Shown: positions 7,835-14,852 of the stretch, one piece after another
Position numbering within the stretch: the stretch's first letter is position 1
Layout: each line of letters opens with the position of its first letter
Origin: Bacteroidota bacterium
Lineage (GTDB): Bacteria > Bacteroidota > Bacteroidia > Flavobacteriales > Weeksellaceae
NCBI GenBank assembly: GCA_023386965.1
Contig: JAEWIR010000020.1
Location: 1-20,499 of the forward strand
Direction of reading: 5' to 3'
Length of the DNA stretch: 20,499 nt
The notes under the pieces: model-generated
Told to the model about the DNA's origin: nothing
Databases searched by the model: none
The model's input: the letters and a program-made list of their open reading frames with translations, nothing else
Made by a program: the position numbers and the translations under genes

Positions 7835-8995
7835 ATGCAAATTGTTTTTTCTGATGCCCAATACTGGGAAAATTTCCTGCCGCTAACCTTCACAAGACCT
7901 GTAGCCGAAATGCGCTGCGGTATACTGACCTTTGCCGAAAGATGGCAAAAGTTGCTGGGAAGCGATTCGGTTTCATATTTTACTGAAGAATTCCTGCAGC
8001 ATAAGTTTCCGGCTCCTGAACCGGAGGAAAGTCTTTTTCTGGTGCCCAATTTTCTGCCTTCCAAAACTGTCTTGGAACAGATCCGCAGTCTGGAGAAGGG
8101 TGAGGCGCTGGTATATGAAGACGAACTGCTTGCCGCAAGGGTAAATATTAAAGACTTTTCGCTTTCGCAAATTGAAAAGATGACGGACATTACCGGGGAA
8201 CTGGTCTTTTTCCGGAAGCCGACAGATTTATTTTCCTTCAATAGCAAGGCAATTGATTTTGATTTTGATCTTTTGACCAATGGACGTACCTCGCAACAAC
8301 TTTCGCCAACAAACGGTTTCCTTGGAAATGAGGAAGATTTATTCATTGAAGAAGGAGCCTCCATCGAATTCTCCACCATCAACTGCCGCAGCGGAAAGAT
8401 TTATATCGGTAAAGATGCTGAAGTGATGGAAGGATGTAACCTTAGAGGTCCGATTGCCCTTTGCGAAGGCTCCAAGTTTAATCTGGGTGCCAAAATTTAT
8501 GGCGATACTACTATTGGACCTTTTTCTAAGGTAGGTGGAGAGGTGAATAACGTTGTCATTTTCGGGTTTACCAATAAAGGGCACGACGGTTTTATCGGAA
8601 ATTCTGTTATCGGTGAATGGTGTAATCTGGGCGCCGATACCAATTCCTCGAACCTAAAGAATAATTATTCCACCGTTAAACTATGGTCCTACTGCAGCAA
8701 TACCATGGAAGATACCGGTCTTCAGTTCTGTGGTCTGATTATGGGCGATCATTCCAAATCTGCCATCAATACACAGTTCAATACGGGGACGGTGGTCGGT
8801 GTGGCTGCCAATATCTTCAAAGCAGGCTTCCCACCCAATCATATACCCTCCTTCAGTTGGGGCGGCATGGCCGGTGATGAAAAATTCAGACTGGACAAAG
8901 CAGTGGAGGTTGCCGGAAAAGTAATGGCCAGACGAAAAGTGGAACTTACAGGCGCGGATGAGGCTATTTTCAGCTATCTTCATCAAAATTACTAA
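7835..8995 (+). CDS. GlmU-family putative sugar nucleotidyltransferase with left-handed beta-helix
   Basis: Two-domain protein with the GlmU layout, as found across Bacteroidota. The N-terminal half (about 1-170) is a divergent nucleotidyltransferase fold: instead of the usual LAAGxGTRM loop it carries LTFTRPVAEMRCG at 17-29 (Arg21, Arg27). The C-terminal part (about 185-330) is a hexapeptide left-handed beta-helix with the conserved block NKGHDGFIGNSVIGEW (247-262) followed by NLGADTNSSNLKNNY. Family knowledge suggests nucleotide-sugar or cell-wall precursor synthesis (an acyltransferase/uridyltransferase-like role), but this subfamily is poorly characterised and the altered loop makes classical GlmU activity uncertain. 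The start is the only ATG at the beginning of the conserved first strand. Confidence 0.88.
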   Translation: MQIVFSDAQYWENFLPLTFTRPVAEMRCGILTFAERWQKLLGSDSVSYFTEEFLQHKFPAPEPEESLFLVPNFLPSKTVLEQIRSLEKGEALVYEDELLAARVNIKDFSLSQIEKMTDITGELVFFRKPTDLFSFNSKAIDFDFDLLTNGRTSQQLSPTNGFLGNEEDLFIEEGASIEFSTINCRSGKIYIGKDAEVMEGCNLRGPIALCEGSKFNLGAKIYGDTTIGPFSKVGGEVNNVVIFGFTNKGHDGFIGNSVIGEWCNLGADTNSSNLKNNYSTVKLWSYCSNTMEDTGLQFCGLIMGDHSKSAINTQFNTGTVVGVAANIFKAGFPPNHIPSFSWGGMAGDEKFRLDKAVEVAGKVMARRKVELTGADEAIFSYLHQNY

Positions 8996-9102
8996 GGTGC
9001 CTGTATCCTGCTACTTTATTTCACTGGGGTTGAAGAACAGCAGTCAAATCAACTGCAATAGAGTTAATTAGCAGAACATTTTCATTTTAAGTAAAAAAAC
9101 CT

Positions 9103-9110
9103 TAATTTTG
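9103..9110 (+). promoter_or_regulatory. -7 box of guaB
   Basis: TAATTTTG fits TAnnTTTG and ends 14 bp before the guaB ATG, so the leader would be only about 8 bases. At the proper spacing only a TTTTC-like -33 is present. The 129-bp gap from the GlmU-family stop (8995) to the guaB start otherwise shows no clear terminator. Confidence 0.5.
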
Positions 9111-9124
9111 CAAAGAAAGTAAAG

Positions 9125-10585
9125 ATGTCTATACACAACAAAATCGTGGAGACAGCCATCACTTTCGATGACGTTCTTCTTATTCCTTCTTATTCCGAAG
9201 TACTGCCTAATCAGGTATCTCTAAAATCACGGCTTTCCGATAAAATTACCCTTAATGTTCCTATTGTGTCCGCAGCTATGGATACAGTTACCGAAGGCGA
9301 AATGGCTATTGCACTTGCAAGGGTCGGCGGTATTGGTTTCATCCACAAAAATATGCCGATAGAGGAACAGGCAGCACAGGTTTACCGGGTAAAGCGTTCG
9401 GAAAACGGAATGATTACTGATCCTGTGACGCTTTCAAAAGACCATACACTGGCTGAAGCCAAGGAAATGATGGCGAATTTCAAGATTTCCGGACTTCCTG
9501 TGGTCGATGCTGAAAACACGCTTATTGGCATCATTACCAACCGCGATGTGAAGTATCAGGAAAATCTGGAGGTTAAAGTGGAAGAACTGATGACCAAGGA
9601 AAAACTCATCACTTCAGACAAACAAACCAATCTGGAGCAGGCCAAAGAGATCCTGCTGAAGAACAGGGTTGAAAAACTTCCGATTGTTGACGATGAATTT
9701 AAACTTGTTGGACTTATTACCATTAAGGATATAGACAATCAAATGGAATATCCAAACGCCAATAAGGATGCAGACGGCCGACTGATCGTGGGAGCCGGTG
9801 TTGGTGTTGGTGAAGATACGATAGACCGTGTAACGGCATTGGTTAAGGCCGGTGTTGATATTATCGCGGTAGATTCGGCTCACGGCCATTCCAAAGGTGT
9901 ATTAGACAAGATTACCGAAATCCGCAGCAACTTTCCCGATCTGGATATCGTAGGCGGTAATATTGTAACTGCCGAGGCTGCCAAAGACCTGATAGACGCT
10001 GGTGCCAACATCCTGAAAGTAGGTGTAGGTCCGGGTTCTATCTGTACTACAAGAGTAGTTGCGGGTGTTGGTGTGCCGCAGCTTTCAGCCATTTATAATG
10101 TCTTTGAATATGCCAAAAGCCGTAATGTAGCAGTGATAGCCGATGGCGGCGTGAAGCTTTCCGGTGATATCGTAAAAGCCCTGGCCTCCGGTGCGAACGC
10201 TGTAATGTTGGGTTCACTATTGGCCGGAACCGACGAGGCTCCCGGTGAGGAAATTATTTTCCAGGGAAGAAAGTTCAAGGCTTATCAGGGAATGGGCTCA
10301 CTTTCTGCCATGAGACGTGGTGGCAAGGAAAGATATTTCCAGACCGAGGCCAAAAAATTCGTACCTGAAGGTATTGAAGGCCGTGTACCTCATAAGGGGA
10401 AACTGGAAGAGGTGGTTTTCCAGCTTACAGGCGGAATTAGAGCAGGTATGGGTTACTGCGGTACTCCAGACATTGATACCCTTCAGCGTGACGGTAAAAT
10501 GGTAATGATTACCGGTAGTGGTCTTAAAGAGTCGCACCCGCATGATGTAATCATTACACAGGAAGCTCCTAACTATTCGCTGTAA
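9125..10585 (+). CDS. guaB: Inosine-5'-monophosphate dehydrogenase
   Basis: Oxidises IMP to XMP with NAD+, the committed step to GMP; cytosolic tetramer. It is full length (486 residues). The TIM barrel is interrupted at about 97-210 by two CBS domains (the Bateman module, which binds ATP/GTP in the family). The catalytic loop GPGSICTTRVVAGVG holds Cys307. VDSAHGHS (249-256) binds NAD/substrate, and YQGMGSLSAMRRGG is the phosphate/flap region, with AGMGYCGTPDI in the distal flap. The next gene begins 1 bp after its stop, so the two are probably cotranscribed and end at the terminator at 11020-11053. Confidence 0.98.
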   Translation: MSIHNKIVETAITFDDVLLIPSYSEVLPNQVSLKSRLSDKITLNVPIVSAAMDTVTEGEMAIALARVGGIGFIHKNMPIEEQAAQVYRVKRSENGMITDPVTLSKDHTLAEAKEMMANFKISGLPVVDAENTLIGIITNRDVKYQENLEVKVEELMTKEKLITSDKQTNLEQAKEILLKNRVEKLPIVDDEFKLVGLITIKDIDNQMEYPNANKDADGRLIVGAGVGVGEDTIDRVTALVKAGVDIIAVDSAHGHSKGVLDKITEIRSNFPDLDIVGGNIVTAEAAKDLIDAGANILKVGVGPGSICTTRVVAGVGVPQLSAIYNVFEYAKSRNVAVIADGGVKLSGDIVKALASGANAVMLGSLLAGTDEAPGEEIIFQGRKFKAYQGMGSLSAMRRGGKERYFQTEAKKFVPEGIEGRVPHKGKLEEVVFQLTGGIRAGMGYCGTPDIDTLQRDGKMVMITGSGLKESHPHDVIITQEAPNYSL

Positions 10586-10586
10586 G

Positions 10587-11000
10587 ATGCATAAACTGTT
10601 GTCCATAACTGTCCTCGTAATCATCCTGACTTCCTGCTCAGTTCAGGAGGATAAAACTCCTGCTGCAGAAAGCACTGAGGCCTATGAATTCGGACAGTTG
10701 ATGATACAGGACTCCATAAACAAGATGGATACTGCTGCCGAATCGCTGGACCTGCTCCTGAACGGCAGCCCGCTGGATAACAGTGTTTCACTGCTTATTA
10801 ACAACAACAGTAAATGCAATATTATAGTACGGTTTGTAGGCGATACCACTTATAATGTTCCCGTACGCAGGAAATTCAGAAATTTTGTGGTGCTGGAAAA
10901 AGGTAACTATACGGTAACTTCAAATTTATGCTCCACTCGCTACGCAGTACGCAAGACTTTAATGGACAGCAGTACCCTCACTCTGTCCGAAGCAGAATAA
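10587..11000 (+). CDS. Small predicted lipoprotein, function unknown
   Basis: 137 residues with a lipoprotein signal: MHKLLSITVLVIILTSC places the acylated cysteine at residue 17. The rest is an acidic, Ser/Thr-rich linker (about 20-65) and a compact beta-rich domain (about 66-130) containing NNNSKCNIIVRFVGDTTYNV, VLEKGNYTVTSNLCS and two cysteines (79 and 113) that could form a disulphide outside the cytoplasm. This C-terminal domain resembles DUF6759-type domains of Chryseobacterium-group proteins as far as I recall, but I am not certain. Its ATG lies 1 bp after the guaB stop, so it rides on the guaB transcript although no functional link is obvious. Confidence 0.8.
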   Translation: MHKLLSITVLVIILTSCSVQEDKTPAAESTEAYEFGQLMIQDSINKMDTAAESLDLLLNGSPLDNSVSLLINNNSKCNIIVRFVGDTTYNVPVRRKFRNFVVLEKGNYTVTSNLCSTRYAVRKTLMDSSTLTLSEAE

Positions 11001-11019
11001 ATAATTCTAAGTTGTAAAG

Positions 11020-11053
11020 AGAGCCTTCCGCGATAAGTGGAAGGCTCTTTTTT
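11020..11053 (+). terminator. Rho-independent terminator of guaB/lipoprotein unit
   Basis: A perfect 10-bp stem AGAGCCTTCC (11020-11029) / GGAAGGCTCT (11039-11048) with a 9-base loop is followed by a run of T. It lies between convergent genes. On the minus strand only a weak T tract follows the stem, so it may also help end the DUF4407 transcript. Confidence 0.9.
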
Positions 11054-11054
11054 G

Positions 11055-12140
11055 TTAAAGGGTTTCGTTCCCGTCATCCAGCGAACGTTTAAAACTGCTG
11101 ATCCTGTAATCGCAGGAAGCATTGCCTTTTTGGATTTTCTCGTCCGCATAAATCCTGAAGTCATTCTCGGTCTTGTCCAGCAAGTAGTCATAGGGTCCTG
11201 CCGACGAAATAAGTTTAACCAGCACCGGCGCAATTTCAAGACAGATAAAAAGCCCCATGATAAATGATGCCGCCAGCGCCATTACCGCCGAGTTTTTGCC
11301 GAGTTCGTCCAGTGCCTGAAGACGGGCCGCAAGCCCATTGAAACGGTCTTCAATGGTTTCTGTTTTCTCCCGTTCAGTTTCTATATTGGTATATACCTTC
11401 GAGATCTCGCGGTCCAGATAGTCCAAACGCGGGGAACTGCTTTTCTGATGGTTTTCCAGATCCATTCGGCGCTGTTCCTTAAGTTCCGCTTTCCGTTTGG
11501 CATTGGTTCCGAAACCCACTTTGCCGCTGGTTAGGCCGGACTGTTTACCCAGAATTTCTTTCTCAAGCTCCACAGCTGCAGAGTCATAAGCCGCCTGATA
11601 CATTGCTGTTTTCTCCTGAATTTGCTTCTTTTCCTGTTCAAAAGGACTGCTTTGCTGCAGGATCCGGGTGTTCATCTCGGCCTGCAGTTTGGTCTTGTTT
11701 CGCTGGATAATGGTGTTCAGCTGCTTATTGACTTCTTTTTCAAAAATCTTAAGCTCCAGAGGTTTGGAAATGATGATGCCAAGAAATGCCGCCAGGATAA
11801 GCCGCGGTACGGCCATAAGGATTTGGTTTCCCCACGAACCTGTCTTTTTTATGGACGAAACAATGTATCGGTCCAGATTAAAAATCATCAAACCCCACAC
11901 CACACCAAAGGCTATTGATATCCAAAGGTCATCAAAGACGGTATACATGGCATACCCGGCGGACAGGGTGGCAAATACAGCAGTAAAGAGAACAATCCCT
12001 CCGATCCCCGCAAATTTATTCCATTCGCTGGGCGTTTTGCGTAAAATATGAATATTGCCGCCGGAGCATAGTAGCAGAAAGTGCTGAAACCAATTCATCG
12101 TATGATTTTCCGGGCGCTGTATTTTTTGTTGCGTCTTCAT
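11055..12140 (-). CDS. DUF4407 domain-containing membrane protein
   Basis: Integral membrane protein of unknown function matching the DUF4407 pattern. Transmembrane segments lie at about 46-68, 72-90 and 107-128 in the N-terminal part, with the conserved NLDRYIV (88-94) after the second. A long charged, Lys/Glu/Gln-rich coiled-coil region follows at about 134-285, and a last transmembrane segment at about 287-312. This gives a hairpin-like protein with a large soluble coiled coil. The start is the ATG at 12140; the ATG at 12098 (MNWFQHF), immediately before the first conserved residues, is an equally good alternative. It is an orphan with a 16-bp inverted repeat directly upstream. Confidence 0.85.
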   Translation of the reverse strand: MKTQQKIQRPENHTMNWFQHFLLLCSGGNIHILRKTPSEWNKFAGIGGIVLFTAVFATLSAGYAMYTVFDDLWISIAFGVVWGLMIFNLDRYIVSSIKKTGSWGNQILMAVPRLILAAFLGIIISKPLELKIFEKEVNKQLNTIIQRNKTKLQAEMNTRILQQSSPFEQEKKQIQEKTAMYQAAYDSAAVELEKEILGKQSGLTSGKVGFGTNAKRKAELKEQRRMDLENHQKSSSPRLDYLDREISKVYTNIETEREKTETIEDRFNGLAARLQALDELGKNSAVMALAASFIMGLFICLEIAPVLVKLISSAGPYDYLLDKTENDFRIYADEKIQKGNASCDYRISSFKRSLDDGNETL

Positions 12141-12146
12141 ACCGGA

Positions 12147-12162
12147 TTAGTCATGTGACTAA
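12147..12162. promoter_or_regulatory. Inverted repeat upstream of the DUF4407 gene
   Basis: TTAGTCA-tg-TGACTAA is a perfect 7-bp inverted repeat with a 2-bp centre, 6 bp upstream of the ATG at 12140. Its size and symmetry fit a dimeric repressor site or a small leader hairpin. No matching regulator is identified. Confidence 0.45.
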
Positions 12163-12234
12163 CAACATTGTTACAGATGGTATTAGGTTTTACACAGTAA
12201 GATGATATTATGTATTGAATAATAAAATACGTCA

Positions 12235-12250
12235 AATTACGTACGTAATT
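12235..12250. promoter_or_regulatory. 16-bp perfect palindrome, possible operator
   Basis: AATTACGTACGTAATT is self-complementary over 16 bp. It lies 36 bp upstream of the TATCTTTG box that may drive the candidate small RNA, a place typical for an activator, and about 95 bp upstream of the DUF4407 start on the other strand. Confidence 0.45.
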
Positions 12251-12286
12251 ACCTTCAGCAATCTAAACAAATTTAGTTAGAGAGTA

Positions 12287-12294
12287 TATCTTTG
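12287..12294 (+). promoter_or_regulatory. -7 box of candidate small RNA
   Basis: TATCTTTG fits TAnnTTTG exactly and points into a stretch without a gene that ends in a plus-strand terminator. No TTG is found at the -33 spacing; the palindrome at 12235-12250 upstream could compensate through an activator. Confidence 0.4.
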
Positions 12295-12300
12295 TTATAA

Positions 12301-12428
12301 CAAAAGCACAAATGATAAAGCAGTAATTCAGAGGTTGATACTATAAACTTCTCTTAAGAAATGAATCATTAACACTGGATTATTCAGAATGTGGTAACCG
12401 ATGCAAGTCACGGTTACCATATTTTTTT
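12301..12428 (+). ncRNA. Candidate small RNA of about 128 nt
   Basis: No plus-strand ORF precedes the strong plus-oriented terminator at 12389-12428, yet a -7 box (12287-12294) lies at the right distance to start a short transcript. The predicted RNA has a 7-bp 5' hairpin (AGAGGTT 12330-12336 with AACTTCT 12346-12352, one G-U), an unpaired A/U-rich middle, and the 12-bp terminator stem with a U tract. That layout is usual for trans-acting sRNAs. Its 3' end overlaps the ruvC stop codon on the other strand by 2 bp. The only ATGs open frames of a few codons. The rest of the 12141-12426 gap holds two palindromes. It matches no RNA family I can name. Confidence 0.4.
12389..12428 (+). terminator. 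Plus-oriented hairpin terminator between DUF4407 gene and ruvC
   Basis: ATGTGGTAACCG (12389-12400) pairs with CGGTTACCATAT (12411-12422) with one G-U and a 10-base loop, followed by seven T (12422-12428). On the minus strand the sequence after the stem is not T-rich, so it is better oriented for a plus transcript than for ruvC, though it may also stabilise the ruvC mRNA end. Confidence 0.7.
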
Positions 12429-12981
12429 AGCGGGCACGGTCCGGATTCTGCCTCAGAAAGCTTTCCCATCCCGAATAGTTTTTTTCAGATACAGCATTGC
12501 CGGAATTGAAGTGATGACACACCGCAACCGCCAGCCCGTCCGAGGCATCCAGATACTTTGTAGGAAACTCCTTCAGGTTCAGTAAATTTTGGAGCATTGC
12601 TGCAACCTGCTCTTTGCTGGCATTCCCGTTCCCGGTAATGGCCATTTTTATTTTCTTGGGTGAATACTCGGTGATAGGAATATCGCGGTACAGACTTGCG
12701 GCCATTGCCACACCCTGTGCACGGCCCAGCTTCAGCATACTCTGCACATTTTTGCCAAAGAAAGGCGCCTCCAGGGCCACTTCATCCGGATGAAATTCAT
12801 CTATCAGCGACAGGGTTCTTTCAAAAATATACTTCAGTTTGGTTTCGTGATTCGGATATTTTTTCAGAATCAGTTCATGAATGGAAATCATCTCCATTTT
12901 ACCCTTGGTTACGGAGATAATTCCGAAACCCATAATTGTGGTACCGGGATCAATACCCAGGATAATCTTTTCGTTTTTCAC
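12427..12981 (-). CDS. ruvC: Crossover junction endodeoxyribonuclease RuvC
   Basis: Holliday-junction resolvase that acts with the RuvAB branch-migration motor in homologous recombination. The RNase H-like fold is complete (184 residues): the first catalytic Asp11 is in GIDPGTTIMGFG, Glu71 in ALEAPFFGKN, and the C-terminal acidic pair Asp145/Asp148 in LDASDGLAVAVCHH; the family uses four carboxylate/His residues at these places. YSPKKIKMAITGNGNASKEQV (106-126) is the conserved DNA-binding/dimer segment. It is monocistronic and divergent from padR. A TACATTTG box (12987-12994, minus) would give a leader of only a few bases. No ruvA or ruvB is nearby. Confidence 0.97.
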   Translation of the reverse strand: MKNEKIILGIDPGTTIMGFGIISVTKGKMEMISIHELILKKYPNHETKLKYIFERTLSLIDEFHPDEVALEAPFFGKNVQSMLKLGRAQGVAMAASLYRDIPITEYSPKKIKMAITGNGNASKEQVAAMLQNLLNLKEFPTKYLDASDGLAVAVCHHFNSGNAVSEKNYSGWESFLRQNPDRAR

Positions 12982-12986
12982 TGATG

Positions 12987-12994
12987 CAAATGTA
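12987..12994 (-). promoter_or_regulatory. -7 box of ruvC
   Basis: TACATTTG on the minus strand fits TAnnTTTG and ends 5 bp before the ruvC ATG, implying a nearly leaderless mRNA. No -33 TTG is present at normal spacing, so confidence is limited. Confidence 0.35.
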
Positions 12995-13013
12995 AAAAAT
13001 TAAACGCCGAAAA

Positions 13014-13046
13014 TTTGGATGCATAAGAAAATGATGTATATATTTG
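13014..13046 (+). promoter_or_regulatory. Promoter of the padR cassette
   Basis: TTTG at 13014-13017 (-33) and TATATTTG at 13039-13046 (-7) are 21 bp apart and match the Bacteroidota consensus. Transcription would start near 13053, a few bases before the padR ATG at 13068. Confidence 0.7.
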
Positions 13047-13054
13047 TTATGCAT
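13019..13054. promoter_or_regulatory. Inverted repeat bracketing the padR promoter, likely autoregulatory operator
   Basis: ATGCATAA (13019-13026) and TTATGCAT (13047-13054) form a perfect 8-bp inverted repeat with a 20-bp centre that contains the -7 box. PadR-family dimers commonly bind spaced inverted repeats at their own promoters, so repression by the encoded PadR is a direct inference. ATGCAT is itself palindromic, so each half could also be read as a separate site. Confidence 0.55.
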
Positions 13055-13067
13055 AGTTAAATTAGGT

Positions 13068-13388
13068 ATGAAGAGAAATCCGCTTTATAAAGGTACACTT
13101 CAGAACATTATCCTGAAACTCCTGGTTACAGAGGTGAAGATGTACGGTTACCAGCTTACCCAGCGCGCAAAGGAACTTACAAAGGGTGAGCTGGAAATGA
13201 CTGAAGGAGCGCTTTATCCGCTTTTGCATAAACTGGAAAATGATGGAATCATTTATTCGGAAATTCAAAACGTAAACGGGCGCGACCGCAAATACTACCT
13301 GCTGACAGAAAAAGGCAGGAAGCAGCAACAGGCTCAGGAAGCTGAAATGAAATCCTATCTTTTTAATTTAAATGCCATTTTTAAATAA
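13068..13388 (+). CDS. PadR family transcriptional regulator
   Basis: Winged-helix repressor of 106 residues from the ATG at 13068. The PadR pattern is clear: YKGTLQNIILKLL (7-19), MYGYQL (25-30), the recognition region EGALYPLLHKLENDGII (46-62) and RKYYLLTEKGRK (73-84) in the wing. It belongs to the short PadR-s2 type, with only a short C-terminal helix for dimerisation. An upstream TTG at 13044 lies inside the promoter box and is rejected. Its stop overlaps the next ATG (TAATG), so it is coupled to the two membrane-protein genes. PadR proteins are often paired with membrane proteins carrying HAAS-type domains, which fits this operon. Confidence 0.93.
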   Translation: MKRNPLYKGTLQNIILKLLVTEVKMYGYQLTQRAKELTKGELEMTEGALYPLLHKLENDGIIYSEIQNVNGRDRKYYLLTEKGRKQQQAQEAEMKSYLFNLNAIFK

Positions 13389-14095
13389 TGACTGCAGCTG
13401 ATCTTACTTCAATCCGCAATTTTCTTTTAGATAAAAAACTGCCGATCGATATCCTGGTGGAGGTATATGATCATTTTATCACTCAGATTTCGGATCTGAA
13501 GAAAGAAAAGGGTTTGGGTTTTGACGAAGCTTTTGAAAAAGTAAAGCAAAGTTGGCAGGGAGAATTGCAGCCTTCCTGGAAAGGGGAGTGGGACCTGGTA
13601 GACAGAAGTGAACTGTTGCGGAAAATCAACACCGCAAACTTACGTGCCTTCCTTGGCAAGGCGCTTTACATCGCTTCTGTAATTGTGCTGGCTCTGATGT
13701 TGTTTTCTTTTTTATTTAGCTTCCATGTTTATAAATATATTTTTGTCATAGCTACAGGTCTCATATTGCTGCTTCCTTTTTATGTTTACTTTAAGAACTT
13801 CAAAGATTTTTCTCTAAATAAGAAATACAAAAAGTATGTCCTTGTTTCTTTTCAGGAGTATACATTGTTAAGCCTTTCGTGCCTGTATTTTTATTTTAAA
13901 TTCTTTACAGAAGCCGGTACAATTGCAAAAATGTTTGCAGGAACAGCGGACGGCACTAATCTTAAGAGTTTAATCTTTGGAATTGTAATCACTTATGCGG
14001 TTTTAGTGATAAGTTTAGTTTCTTACTACTCACAGAGAAAATTTCTTCACACCATTGGAAAAGTAAAGCCATTTTTAAAGCATCTTAATGTTTGA
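13388..14095 (+). CDS. PadR-associated membrane protein, HAAS-like N-terminal domain (copy 1)
   Basis: 235 residues, function unknown. The N-terminal cytosolic domain (about 1-65) is helical and contains IRNFLLDKKLPIDILVEVYDHF followed by a KGLGFDEAFEKVKQSW segment. This layout (a helix ending in E..DHF, then a G.xxxEAF..V helix) resembles the HAAS/DUF1700-type signalling domains found beside PadR repressors. About four transmembrane segments follow (approximately 88-108, 113-135, 158-178 and 195-218), ending in a basic cytosolic tail. It is translationally coupled to padR (TAATG) and to the next gene (TGATG). The next gene is its paralogue. The likely role is membrane sensing or sequestration in a PadR circuit, by inference only. 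Confidence 0.75.
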   Translation: MTAADLTSIRNFLLDKKLPIDILVEVYDHFITQISDLKKEKGLGFDEAFEKVKQSWQGELQPSWKGEWDLVDRSELLRKINTANLRAFLGKALYIASVIVLALMLFSFLFSFHVYKYIFVIATGLILLLPFYVYFKNFKDFSLNKKYKKYVLVSFQEYTLLSLSCLYFYFKFFTEAGTIAKMFAGTADGTNLKSLIFGIVITYAVLVISLVSYYSQRKFLHTIGKVKPFLKHLNV

Positions 14096-14820
14096 TGAAA
14101 AGATCGCAACTTACCCAAATCCGTAATTATCTTTTAGATAAAAAACTGCCGATTGATATTCTGGTAGAGGTCTATGATCATTTCGTTACCCAGATATCGG
14201 GGTCGCAGAAGGAGGAAGGGTTGAACTTTGAGGAAGCATTCGATCAAGTGAAAGACAGCTGGAAAGATGAATTAAAACTATATTGGGATGGCAGCTGGAA
14301 TCTGAACGACAACAGTAAATTTCTCCGCAAAATGTATCTCAGTATTAATTTGGGCGTGCTGAAACAAATGTTTATATACGGTGGCATGGTGCTGATTTCC
14401 TTGTTCTTAATGGCACAGTTGACCAGTGCGGAGCTCTTCAGCTATTTATTCACCGCGGCAATGGTAATTTTTACGTTCCTACCTCCAATACAGTATTTGC
14501 GCCATCGTGATGATTTTGATCTGGCTAAAAAATACAATAAATATGTTCTGACCTATTATCAGCATTCTCCGGCAATATTCTTCAGCTCCTTTGCAGTGTT
14601 AATTCCAAATATTGACAGGATATTTAATAATTCTCCTACCGTTTTTTCTGTTTTCCGCTTCATGCAGCCGGAATATTCAACGGGTAGGTTTTTATTTACC
14701 TTCATTGTAATAATTTTTCTGGTCTTCGGAAATGCTTTGATATTCATTACCCAGAAAAAATATCTCACTCAAATCCAAAAAGTGAAACCTTTTCTTATTT
14801 TTCTGAAACCTCAGGCCTAA
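14095..14820 (+). CDS. PadR-associated membrane protein, HAAS-like N-terminal domain (copy 2)
   Basis: 241 residues from the ATG at 14095, which overlaps the previous TGA; a reading from the TTG at 14092 adds one residue and is not preferred. The N-terminal domain is nearly identical to copy 1: LLDKKLPIDILVEVYDHF is conserved exactly and followed by the same TQIS. Similarity fades along the four transmembrane segments (about 88-108, 112-130, 158-178 and 202-222), although the connecting DLAKKYNKYVL and the final QKVKPFL correspond to NKKYKKYVL and GKVKPFL of copy 1. It is a clear tandem duplication with a constrained N-terminus. The unit probably ends before 14853. Confidence 0.75.
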   Translation: MKRSQLTQIRNYLLDKKLPIDILVEVYDHFVTQISGSQKEEGLNFEEAFDQVKDSWKDELKLYWDGSWNLNDNSKFLRKMYLSINLGVLKQMFIYGGMVLISLFLMAQLTSAELFSYLFTAAMVIFTFLPPIQYLRHRDDFDLAKKYNKYVLTYYQHSPAIFFSSFAVLIPNIDRIFNNSPTVFSVFRFMQPEYSTGRFLFTFIVIIFLVFGNALIFITQKKYLTQIQKVKPFLIFLKPQA

Positions 14821-14822
14821 AC

Positions 14823-14844
14823 TTTTGGCTAATTTTAGCTAAAA
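14823..14844 (+). other. AT-rich hairpin between the padR unit and the MBL gene
   Basis: TTTTGGCTA (14823-14831) pairs with TAGCTAAAA (14836-14844) with one G-U and a 4-base loop. It fills most of the 32-bp gap and ends 8 bp before the next ATG. It could be a weak terminator or a leader hairpin; no good promoter was seen here, so the MBL gene might be read through from the padR unit. Confidence 0.4.
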
Positions 14845-14852
14845 TTTACCCT

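Noticed and set aside
7831..8382. 183-codon minus-strand ORF opposite the GlmU-family gene
   Set aside because: It is a low-complexity Ser-rich shadow of a well-conserved plus-strand gene, with no family resemblance.
9556..10624. Several minus-strand ORFs of 60-108 codons opposite guaB
   Set aside because: guaB is unambiguous over its full length; these are antisense shadows without starts, promoters or recognisable domains.
13044..13067. TTG start eight codons upstream of padR
   Set aside because: It lies within the -7 box TATATTTG, so the codons would precede the transcript; the ATG at 13068 fits family length.
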